DNA of 5,425 nucleotides from Polyangiaceae bacterium (GCA_025934595.1 JAICXU010000282.1:1-5425), one strand, 5' to 3'. Shown: positions 1-5,383, numbered from the stretch's first letter. The notes: generated by a model from the sequence alone, not told the origin. Program-made: numbers and translations.

Positions 1-518
1 ACGACGACCTCGGCCTCGCCTTCCGGCGTCGCCAAAACGGCGCGATGCACTTGCCCGATGCTCGCAGTCGCGAGCGGCTTTTCGTCGAAGCGCACGAACA
101 ATTTTTCGATCGTCTCCCCGAGGCTCGACTCGACCACCTCGCGCACGTCCGCGAATGGAACCGGCGGCACGTCGTCTTGCAGCTTCTTCAGCTCGGTGAG
201 GAGCTCGGCCGGCAAGAGATCCGCGCGCGTCGAAGCGATCTGCCCGAGCTTGATGAAGCTCGGTCCGAGATCTTGGAGCACGAGCCGAACGCGCTCGTGG
301 ATCGAGACGCGCTTTTTTTCCTCTTCGCCGCGAGCGAGCTCGGCATCCGTGATCTCGGGCGCGATTTCCGGCGTTTCGGCGCTCTGCGCGACCTTGGGCT
401 CGCCTTTTTTTCGGCCTAGACCGACGCGAGCGACGATTTCGCCGAACCCATGGCGCACGAGGACGGCGGTGATCTCACGAAGCCTCGCGAGATCACGTAC
501 CGCCGTGACGATGTTCAT
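1..518 (-). CDS. ABC1/UbiB-family (AarF-like) atypical kinase, N-terminal part, cut by window edge
   Basis: This is the first 172 codons of a protein of the ABC1/UbiB/AarF family; members are usually about 450-560 residues, so roughly two thirds lie beyond the left edge. The hallmark KxGQ motif is present as KLGQ at residues 90-93, inside the typical stretch DLGPSFIKLGQ, followed by the STRADLLP segment. The alanine-rich nucleotide-loop region follows as TASIGQVHR at 151-159. Residues 35-75 are charged and probably a flexible lead-in. The ATG at 518 is preceded immediately by an in-frame TGA (519-521), so no earlier start in this frame is possible; no good Shine-Dalgarno is visible. Family members are atypical kinases or ATPases needed for isoprenoid quinone synthesis or lipid homeostasis. 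If the host is a myxobacterium, which normally use menaquinone, a strict ubiquinone role is doubtful. The gene starts 17 bases after the stop of the Cys-rich lipoprotein gene, suggesting co-transcription. Family assignment is firm; substrate is unknown. Confidence 0.93.
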   Translation of the reverse strand, partial: MNIVTAVRDLARLREITAVLVRHGFGEIVARVGLGRKKGEPKVAQSAETPEIAPEITDAELARGEEEKKRVSIHERVRLVLQDLGPSFIKLGQIASTRADLLPAELLTELKKLQDDVPPVPFADVREVVESSLGETIEKLFVRFDEKPLATASIGQVHRAVLATPEGEAEVV

Positions 519-535
519 TCAGACTTCGGCGGAGA

Positions 536-1141
536 TCAGCCTGCGTCGGCGTCGGGCTGCGAGCCGGCGTCACCGAGCGGAATGGGGCATTGACCCGGCT
601 CGCAGTGCATCGCAAAGCCGCCGTCCGCGTTGTTCGGAACGCACTGGCATTGGTCGGTGAGCGGGTTCGCCGCGCCAGGGCACGTCTCGCCCGCGTAGCT
701 GCACACGAGACCTTGCGTGTGACACGAGGCGCCTTCGGTTTCGGCGGCCGGACATTCCTTGTCGTTGCCGCTTCCGATGCCGGTGCACGCAGGCGTTTGT
801 CCCGGTTGAACGTCGTTGCCCTTCGGATCGACGCAAGCCCACGCTTTGTTCGTGCACGTGCATTCCGCCGTTTCGCGGATGGGATCGTTGCCCACGCATT
901 CGTAACTGAGCGGACACGTCTGTTGGACGTCGCACGCGGCTCCCTGCGCCGCCGTGATGAGAGTCGGGCATTGCTGCGGGCCGGCATCCGCGCTCGTGCC
1001 CGGGCTGTCGTCCGAGCAACCCGTCATGAGCGAGGTGGCTCCGAGGAACGAAAGCGACGAAACCACGAAAATGCCAGCGGCGGCGCGGAGAGTGATAGCG
1101 CGCATACCTGCCGCGCGTCTTGAGGTGATAAAGGATGACAT
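536..1141 (-). CDS. Cys-rich putative lipoprotein with two similar cysteine modules
   Basis: This encodes 201 residues of unknown function. A basic N-terminus (residues 1-19) leads into a hydrophobic segment (about 20-40) ending in LMTGC, with Cys42 the likely lipidated residue. Met at -3 makes this lipobox slightly off consensus, so a plain secreted protein is possible. After a short Ser/Asp/Ala/Gly linker there are 16 further cysteines. They fall into two similar modules, Cys58-Cys103 and Cys130-Cys180, each with a CP start, a G-A-x-C, a C-x-C pair and a closing Cys; a further Cys (119 and 185) follows each. The C-terminus is a short Asp/Ala/Gly tail ending DADAG. An even number of mature cysteines fits disulfide bonding outside the cytoplasm. 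The ATG at 1141 has AAAGG seven bases upstream (1149-1153); an internal ATG at 1105 (Met13) would still give a complete signal peptide. Such small Cys-module lipoproteins are common in myxobacteria. It leads a probable two-gene unit with the UbiB-family gene. Confidence 0.85.
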   Translation of the reverse strand: MSSFITSRRAAGMRAITLRAAAGIFVVSSLSFLGATSLMTGCSDDSPGTSADAGPQQCPTLITAAQGAACDVQQTCPLSYECVGNDPIRETAECTCTNKAWACVDPKGNDVQPGQTPACTGIGSGNDKECPAAETEGASCHTQGLVCSYAGETCPGAANPLTDQCQCVPNNADGGFAMHCEPGQCPIPLGDAGSQPDADAG

Positions 1142-1142
1142 C

Positions 1143-1153
1143 GGGGGACCTTT
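1143..1153 (-). promoter_or_regulatory. Ribosome binding site supporting the ATG at 1141
   Basis: On the minus strand AAAGG (1153-1149) stands seven bases before the ATG at 1141. It favours this start over the internal ATG at 1105, whose preceding GGCAGGT is too close to the codon. The site is flanked on both sides by CCCCC runs. Confidence 0.45.
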
Positions 1154-1164
1154 CAGGGGGACCC

Positions 1165-1193
1165 CACATAACGTTTCGGTGACAAAACCTCAA
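1165..1193 (-). promoter_or_regulatory. Candidate sigma-70-type promoter for the Cys-rich lipoprotein gene
   Basis: In the 71-base gap after the transpeptidase gene, the minus strand reads TTGAGG (1193-1188), a 17-base spacer, then TATGTG (1170-1165). The first hexamer matches the -35 consensus at four of six positions and the second matches -10 only at TAT, so this is weak. Spacing is ideal, and a start near 1158 would give a short leader that still contains the AAAGG site. It suggests the lipoprotein-UbiB pair can be transcribed separately from the kinase-transpeptidase pair. No convincing hairpin terminator was seen in this gap. Confidence 0.3.
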
Positions 1194-1212
1194 GTGCGCT
1201 TTCAAAGGCCTT

Positions 1213-2535
1213 TCAGCGGACTCGAATCAGAGTGCCTTTTTCCAGCGCCGTCGGAAAGACGGCGGTCCACCCGCGCGGCAAATGGGGCCAGGTGAAGTCG
1301 AAGAGGCGAGTCGCGTCGAGCGGCGCGAGATTCACGCAGCCATGGCTTCGCACGCGTCCGAAATCGCGATGCCAAAACGCGCCGTGCAGCGCGACGGCGT
1401 GATCGAAGAACTGCACGTAGGGCACGTCTTCGATCGAGTAGTGCTCGTCGACGTCGTCGCGTTCGACATTGCCCATGTCGGTCGATGCGAGCTTCACCCA
1501 AATACGATGCAGGCCCTTCGGCGTCGCCGTGTCGCTTCCTTGCGCGCCGCGACCCGACGACATCATCGTCGCGAACACCGGCATCTCGCCTTCGTACGCG
1601 ACGAGAGTCTGCGTCGTGAGATCGACGTCGATCCATCGCTCGCCCGGCGCGAGATCCGCCGGCGGCGTGGCGAGCGTCGCGTGTGCAAGATCCCGCGACG
1701 GCACCCATTCTTCGGGCTCGGCGCCGTCATCCGAAATGCGCGTCATCGCGAGATTGCCGATCACGCGCTCCTCGCGCCAAGGGACGACCTCGAAGCGAAC
1801 GTGAGAAGTCGAGGTCGCCGGGGTCTTGGTCTTGGTGTCGGTCTTGGTTCTCTTCCCCGTCGTCTTGTCCGCCACGACCCACGCGAAGTCGATTTTGCCG
1901 TCCTTGATTTCTTCGCCGTGGAATCCGGAGGGATTGGCCGGCACGAGCGAGCGCATCGCGATCCAATGGCCGTGGCTGGTCTTGCCCCACCGCTGGCCGA
2001 ATGCGTTTTTTTCTTCGACGATCGCGATGCCCCAACCCGGCTCGAGCTCCTGATCGGGTTGATCTTCGTCGGCGTCTTGCGGCCTGGGAAACGCCCACGC
2101 GCCGTCTTTGCCGACGAAATAATAAAAATACGGGAGGCCGTCCGGATACGCACCGCGGGGCTGCGCTTCCGGAGGGTCCGCCGAGAGATCGACCATGTCC
2201 GCGCAGACCCACGCCATCGGACCGATTTCGAGCCAGCGTCCCAAACAATTCGCGCCGCGCTTCGCACCATAAAGAGGAAGGCGTGCCGTCTGGGCGAGCA
2301 CCCCGCGCTTGTCGTCGATCTTTCCCGGTGCGGAAAAAACCGGCGTTTCAGCCGCATGCGGGACGACCGACGTGGCCCAGGCCGGAAGCGGAAAATCGCC
2401 AGGGTCCGTCCAAGGAGGTAGAGCGCGCAGACCTGCCGCGCGTCCAGAGCCGGGGTTGTCGGCATGGGCAATCGTTGTCGAAAAAAGCAGACATGCCGCC
2501 GAAGCGAGCCCTCGACCCGTGCGCATCGCGTTCAT
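1213..2535 (-). CDS. Exported L,D-transpeptidase (YkuD-type catalytic domain)
   Basis: This 440-residue protein has a signal peptide (about 1-25; hydrophobic core ASAACLLFSTTIA, likely cleavage after AHA) and so acts outside the cytoplasmic membrane. Residues about 80-120, containing the LGRWLEIGPMAWVCADMV stretch, look like an SH3-like module that may bind the wall. A Lys/Thr-rich low-complexity linker lies at 223-243. The C-terminal YkuD domain spans about 300-440. It contains TPKGLHRI (338-345), the conserved HG of HGAFWH (384-385) and the signature SHGCVN (397-402), with Cys400 the catalytic nucleophile. L,D-transpeptidases make 3-3 peptidoglycan cross-links or attach proteins to the wall by acyl transfer from tetrapeptide stems; which of these this enzyme does is not visible. 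The ATG at 2535 overlaps the histidine kinase TGA as ATGA, implying translational coupling; no separate Shine-Dalgarno is seen. An ATG three codons later (2526) is an alternative start. All catalytic landmarks are intact. Confidence 0.95.
   Translation of the reverse strand: MNAMRTGRGLASAACLLFSTTIAHADNPGSGRAAGLRALPPWTDPGDFPLPAWATSVVPHAAETPVFSAPGKIDDKRGVLAQTARLPLYGAKRGANCLGRWLEIGPMAWVCADMVDLSADPPEAQPRGAYPDGLPYFYYFVGKDGAWAFPRPQDADEDQPDQELEPGWGIAIVEEKNAFGQRWGKTSHGHWIAMRSLVPANPSGFHGEEIKDGKIDFAWVVADKTTGKRTKTDTKTKTPATSTSHVRFEVVPWREERVIGNLAMTRISDDGAEPEEWVPSRDLAHATLATPPADLAPGERWIDVDLTTQTLVAYEGEMPVFATMMSSGRGAQGSDTATPKGLHRIWVKLASTDMGNVERDDVDEHYSIEDVPYVQFFDHAVALHGAFWHRDFGRVRSHGCVNLAPLDATRLFDFTWPHLPRGWTAVFPTALEKGTLIRVR
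1823..1852 (-). repeat. Degenerate hexamer repeat encoding the Lys/Thr linker of the transpeptidase
   Basis: On the plus strand five consecutive hexamers read GTCTTG, GTCTTG, GTGTCG, GTCTTG, GTTCTC. On the coding strand these give alternating Lys/Arg and Thr/Asp codons (KTDTKTKT). The hexamer unit keeps the reading frame, so copy-number change would lengthen or shorten a flexible basic linker without breaking the protein. Confidence 0.6.
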
Positions 2536-4355
2536 CCGCGCGCTTGCGGCAGGCGCAGCGTGAACGTCGCGCCGCGCGGCGTCGAATGCACCTCGATGGT
2601 GCCGTTGTGCTCTTCGGCGATCTTTTTCACGATCGCGAGGCCGAGCCCGGTGCCACCTTTCTTGCCGCTCGTGACGAACGACTGAAAGAGGCGGTGCTCG
2701 ATCTCTTTCGGAATGCCGGGCCCCGTATCGGAGAACTGCACGATGACGGCATCGTCCTCGCGCGAGACGCGGATCGTGAATTTGCCGCCGCGACCTGCCA
2801 TCGCTTCTTCGGCGTTGCGCGCGAGGTTGTGCACGACGCGCAAGATTTTGCCTTCGTCGAATTTCGCGGTGCCTTTGTCTTTGAGGTCGAGCACGAGATC
2901 GATGCCGCGCTTCGCGAGAGCGGGCTCGAGCTGCGCTTTCACGTCCGCAAAAAAGTGCGCGAGGTAGACCTTGCGAATGAGGACGTTCCGCTCGCCGCGA
3001 GCGAACTCGAGGACGTCGCGCTGCATCGCGGAGATGTGATCGAACTGCTTCAAAATGAGCTGGGCGTATTCGTCGCGTTTGGCATCGCTCTTCTCGCGAT
3101 CCATCAGCTGCACGTAACCCGAGATGAGCGTGAGCGGCGTTTTGAGATCGTGAATCACACCGGACAAAAGCCGGCCGATGGTGGTCAAACGTTCTTCACG
3201 CTCGCGTTCTTCCCGCGCGAGCTGCAGACGAATCGCCGTCGATGCATTCGCGGCGATCAAGAGGAGGAGCGCGCGATCTTCGTCGGAAAAGGACGCGGCG
3301 CTTCGTTTGTTGTAGAGCGCGACCGCGCCCATCGAACGACCTTCTTCGCCTTCGAGCGGCACGGCGAGCGCGGAAGAGCACGTGAAGCCGACGAGCACGT
3401 CGAGCTCAGTGTCGCTTCGGCCGTCGGGCTTGTCGTCGGCGCTCGTGTGCACGACCTCGTCGTGCAGCATCGAATAACCGATGAGGCCCTGCCCTTCTTC
3501 GAGCGGCAGCCTTCGCATTTTTTTGTGCTTGTCGTCGACGATATGGAGCTGCGTTCCGCCTTGCGGATTTCGGAGAGCGCCGGCGGCGGCGCGCGCCTCG
3601 CACGACCGCATGGCTTCGCCGAGCACGGCGATGAAGAGCTCGTCGAGCGACGACGCGCGCGCCATCGCCGCCTCTAGCGAGAAGAGGAGCTTGAGATCGC
3701 GCACGCGATGCTCGAGCTGCTCTTTGGTTTCGATGAGCTGCATGTTCTTCTGGATCACCGACAAAAAAAGCCTCGAATTGTCGATCGACACCGAGGCTTG
3801 CGTGGAGAGCGCGGCGAGGAGCATCGCGTCCTCGGTCGTGAAATCTCCCTGATGCTTGTTCAGGACTTGCACGACGCCGATGATGCGCCCGAGGTGATTC
3901 TTCATCGGCACGGCGAGGATCGATCGCGTGCGATAGCCCGACGACAAATCCCACTCCGGCTTGAAGCGCGGATCTTTGTACGGATCGCGCACGTGCAGCG
4001 CCTGGCCGGTGCGCGCGACGTGACCGGCGATGCCGTCACCCATTTTGAGCCGAATCGACCGCACTTCTTCCCCTTGCACGATGCGCGAGACGAGCTCGTC
4101 GGTCGTCTCGTCGAGGAGATAGAGCGTGGCGCGATCGGCTTCGAGGGCTTCGGTGATTTTGTTGAGAATCAGCTCGAGCACCTCGTCGAGATCGACGGTG
4201 GCTCCGAGCGCGAGACCGACCTCACGGAGCGCGGCGCTGACTCGTCGCTCGTGCGAGAGCGCCTCTTCGAGACGCTGCATGCGAAGCTCGGCATCCGCCC
4301 GGAGCGTGTCCGACGAAGGGGAGTCCGGATGCGCGGTCTCGGGCTTTTGGGCCAC
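2532..4355 (-). CDS. Soluble sensor histidine kinase with two GAF domains
   Basis: This 607-residue protein has no signal peptide or membrane segment, so it should act in the cytoplasm. Order: acidic N-terminus, short coiled-coil (about 20-45), GAF1 (about 55-197), a helical linker rich in charged residues (200-225), GAF2 (about 233-376), an Arg/Glu coiled-coil (378-392), then HisKA and HATPase_c. Phosphoacceptor His402 lies in IHDLKTPL. The N-box is HNLARNAEEAM with Asn510 and Asn514, the G1 box is DTGPGIP (Asp543) and the G2 box is GTGLGL (568-573), so the kinase core appears complete. Both GAF domains keep an NK-x(n)-F-x3-D pattern (Asn166/Lys167/Phe172/Asp176 and Asn349/Lys350/Phe356/Asp360), which resembles the NKFDE motif of cyclic-nucleotide-binding GAFs but lacks the final Glu. 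The start is GTG at 4355; an in-frame TGA lies four codons upstream and no well-spaced Shine-Dalgarno is visible. No response regulator is adjacent. The stop overlaps the L,D-transpeptidase start. The ligand and output are unknown. Confidence 0.95.
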   Translation of the reverse strand: MAQKPETAHPDSPSSDTLRADAELRMQRLEEALSHERRVSAALREVGLALGATVDLDEVLELILNKITEALEADRATLYLLDETTDELVSRIVQGEEVRSIRLKMGDGIAGHVARTGQALHVRDPYKDPRFKPEWDLSSGYRTRSILAVPMKNHLGRIIGVVQVLNKHQGDFTTEDAMLLAALSTQASVSIDNSRLFLSVIQKNMQLIETKEQLEHRVRDLKLLFSLEAAMARASSLDELFIAVLGEAMRSCEARAAAGALRNPQGGTQLHIVDDKHKKMRRLPLEEGQGLIGYSMLHDEVVHTSADDKPDGRSDTELDVLVGFTCSSALAVPLEGEEGRSMGAVALYNKRSAASFSDEDRALLLLIAANASTAIRLQLAREEREREERLTTIGRLLSGVIHDLKTPLTLISGYVQLMDREKSDAKRDEYAQLILKQFDHISAMQRDVLEFARGERNVLIRKVYLAHFFADVKAQLEPALAKRGIDLVLDLKDKGTAKFDEGKILRVVHNLARNAEEAMAGRGGKFTIRVSREDDAVIVQFSDTGPGIPKEIEHRLFQSFVTSGKKGGTGLGLAIVKKIAEEHNGTIEVHSTPRGATFTLRLPQARG

Positions 4356-4430
4356 GCTCCGAGCGTATCAAGCATTGCCAGACCGATGGCATTTCGATTC
4401 TACCCAGGCTAAAGACGCAAGCCGTCAATC
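4356..4430. promoter_or_regulatory. Divergent intergenic region between histidine kinase and glycosyltransferase
   Basis: These 75 bases must carry the promoters of both flanking genes unless they are read from further away. On the minus strand a good -10 hexamer, TAGAAT (4402-4397), is preceded by TTGACG (4428-4423). The spacer is 20 bases, longer than the usual 16-18, so the pairing is doubtful. An inverted repeat, TGCCA-N6-TGGCA (4376-4380 and 4387-4391), lies just downstream of that -10 and could be an operator. No convincing plus-strand promoter or Shine-Dalgarno precedes the GTG at 4431. Confidence 0.35.
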
Positions 4431-5150
4431 GTGAAACGCACACTCATCGTCACCCCCACGTACAACGAGAAAGACAACCTGCCGCGGTTCATCGACGCGG
4501 TGCGCGGTGCCGCAGCCGAAGCCGACATCATGATCGTCGACGACGGCTCACCTGACGGCACGGGCGACATCGCCGATGCGATCGCCGCGAAAGACAAGCA
4601 CGTGCGCGTCATGCATCGCGCCGGCAAGCAGGGCCTCGGAACCGCGTATTTGCAGGCGTTCACGAAAGGTCTCTCCGAAGGCTACGACCAATTTTTCGAG
4701 ATGGACGCCGACCTCTCGCACGACGTGAAATATCTGCCCGCGTTTTTCGCGGCGCTCGATGACGGCGCGGACGTGGTCATTGGCTCGCGCAACATCCCGG
4801 GCGGCGGCGTCGAGGGCTGGGGTCTCGGCCGCCACGTCATTTCGAAGGGCGGCTCGCTCTACTCGCGCACGATTTTGGGATTGCCGGTGAAGGATCTCAC
4901 GAGCGGATACAAAGCGTTCTCAAGGCGCGCGCTCGAAGCGATCGATCTAGCGACCGTGCACTCGAACGGTTACTCGTTCCAAATCGAGATGACGTTTCGC
5001 GCGGTCTTGCGCGGCATGAAAGTGAAAGAGGTTCCGATCATCTTCGTGGACCGCACCGCGGGTCAGTCGAAAATGAGCCGGAAGATTTTCATCGAAGCGG
5101 TGGGCGTCGTCTGGAAGCTGCGCTTCGACGCGCTACGCGGGCAGCTCTGA
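4431..5150 (+). CDS. Polyprenol monophosphomannose synthase-like glycosyltransferase, family GT2
   Basis: This 239-residue protein closely follows the dolichol/polyprenol-phosphate mannose synthase (Dpm1/Ppm1) pattern. It has the N-terminal PTYNEKDNL (9-17), the nucleotide-sugar motif DDGSPDGT (37-44), the metal-binding MDADLSH (91-97), GSRNIPGGGV (118-127), the acceptor-side LTSGYKAF (156-163), GYSFQIEM (180-187) and GQSKMS (211-216). These enzymes transfer mannose or a related sugar from a nucleotide sugar to a polyprenyl phosphate on the cytoplasmic face, providing a lipid-linked donor for glycosylation. There is no C-terminal membrane domain and the length is that of the catalytic domain alone, as in soluble single-domain bacterial and archaeal members. 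The start is GTG at 4431; an in-frame TAA seven codons upstream rules out a much earlier start, and no Shine-Dalgarno is evident. It is divergent from the kinase and stands alone in this window. The donor could be GDP-mannose, but UDP-glucose is also found among relatives. Confidence 0.94.
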   Translation: MKRTLIVTPTYNEKDNLPRFIDAVRGAAAEADIMIVDDGSPDGTGDIADAIAAKDKHVRVMHRAGKQGLGTAYLQAFTKGLSEGYDQFFEMDADLSHDVKYLPAFFAALDDGADVVIGSRNIPGGGVEGWGLGRHVISKGGSLYSRTILGLPVKDLTSGYKAFSRRALEAIDLATVHSNGYSFQIEMTFRAVLRGMKVKEVPIIFVDRTAGQSKMSRKIFIEAVGVVWKLRFDALRGQL

Positions 5151-5162
5151 GACGCGAAAAAT

Positions 5163-5182
5163 AAGGCCAAAAAAAAGGCTTT
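5163..5182 (+). terminator. Weak hairpin with A8 loop after the glycosyltransferase gene
   Basis: AAGGCC (5163-5168) and GGCTTT (5177-5182) can pair through six base pairs, one of them G-U, around a loop of eight A residues, 12 bases after the stop at 5150. The 3' arm runs into only four T residues, two or three of which are within the stem. It is a possible but weak intrinsic terminator, and only a short sequence separates it from the next promoter-like element. Confidence 0.35.
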
Positions 5183-5188
5183 TCTGCA

Positions 5189-5205
5189 TCGAGTGCTAGA
5201 CTCGA
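5189..5205 (+). promoter_or_regulatory. Extended -10 promoter element within a perfect inverted repeat, leaderless start
   Basis: The sequence TGCTAGACT (5194-5202) resembles an extended -10 element (TG-n-TAGACT, four of six matches to TATAAT). It ends seven bases before the ATG at 5210, so transcription would begin at or next to the A of the start codon, giving a leaderless mRNA. No -35 hexamer is seen. The same bases form a perfect inverted repeat, TCGAGT (5189-5194), five-base centre GCTAG, ACTCGA (5200-5205), which would let a dimeric regulator cover the -10 site. Confidence 0.4.
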
Positions 5206-5209
5206 GACC

Positions 5210-5356
5210 ATGAGGCGCTCGGGGGCGATCGCTCTTTTCTCCGTGCTCGTCGTGGCGACGGTCGCCGCGTGCCTCACGACGTCCGGCCTCTCGGACGGTG
5301 AAAGTCCGAACGAGAACGATTCCGGTCTTGGCGCCGACGCCACGACCGACGAGTGA
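5210..5356 (+). CDS. Small putative lipoprotein, reading frame interrupted by TGA after 48 codons
   Basis: Forty-eight codons from the ATG at 5210 encode a basic MRRSG start, a hydrophobic core (about 5-20) and a clear lipobox VAAC with Cys21 as the lipid site, predicting export and anchoring in the membrane. The mature part (21-48) is rich in Gly, Ser, Asp, Thr and Ala, a typical spacer that normally links a myxobacterial lipoprotein to a globular domain. It stops at TGA 5354-5356. Beyond the stop the same frame continues with the same composition to the window edge, so the gene is probably the front of a longer lipoprotein that is broken, read through, or affected by a base error. There is no Shine-Dalgarno; the -10-like element seven bases upstream suggests leaderless expression. 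As annotated it would be a 28-residue anchored peptide. Function is unknown. Confidence 0.55.
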   Translation: MRRSGAIALFSVLVVATVAACLTTSGLSDGESPNENDSGLGADATTDE

Positions 5357-5383
5357 TCGGCAACGGACGGATCGGCGACCGAC
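5354..5383 (+). repeat. Tandem 15-base repeat encoding (stop/G)SATD-GSATD
   Basis: Two adjacent 15-base units (5354-5368 and 5369-5383) match at 12 of 15 positions. The second encodes GSATD; the first encodes the same peptide except that its first codon is TGA instead of GGA. The other two differences are at codon third positions and are synonymous. Confidence 0.6.

Noticed and set aside
58..1123. Plus-strand open frames opposite the UbiB-family and lipoprotein genes (58-660 and 590-1123)
   Set aside because: The minus strand carries a recognisable KxGQ-family protein and a signal-peptide Cys-rich protein; the plus frames are Ser/Arg-rich shadows.
570..1205. Alternative minus-strand frames over the lipoprotein (493-987 and 570-1205)
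   Set aside because: They are Arg/His-rich, lack a signal peptide and overlap the frame that has a signal peptide, lipobox and ordered cysteines.
1202..1213. Palindrome AAAGGCCTTT after the transpeptidase stop as a terminator
   Set aside because: It is a ten-base palindrome with no loop and no following T run on the minus strand, so it cannot act as a normal intrinsic terminator.
1282..2421. Plus-strand open frame of 379 codons
   Set aside because: It is fully antisense to the L,D-transpeptidase, is dominated by Arg, His, Ala and Val, and shows no recognisable domain or signal.
2001..3677. Plus-strand open frame of 558 codons
   Set aside because: It lies antisense to the clear histidine kinase and the transpeptidase start, has Arg/His-rich composition with no family motif, and exists because high-GC codons leave few stops on the opposite strand.
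5354..5356. TGA read as selenocysteine
   Set aside because: The codon lies in a low-complexity linker where the repeat partner encodes Gly, with no redox motif and no SECIS-like hairpin recognised just downstream.
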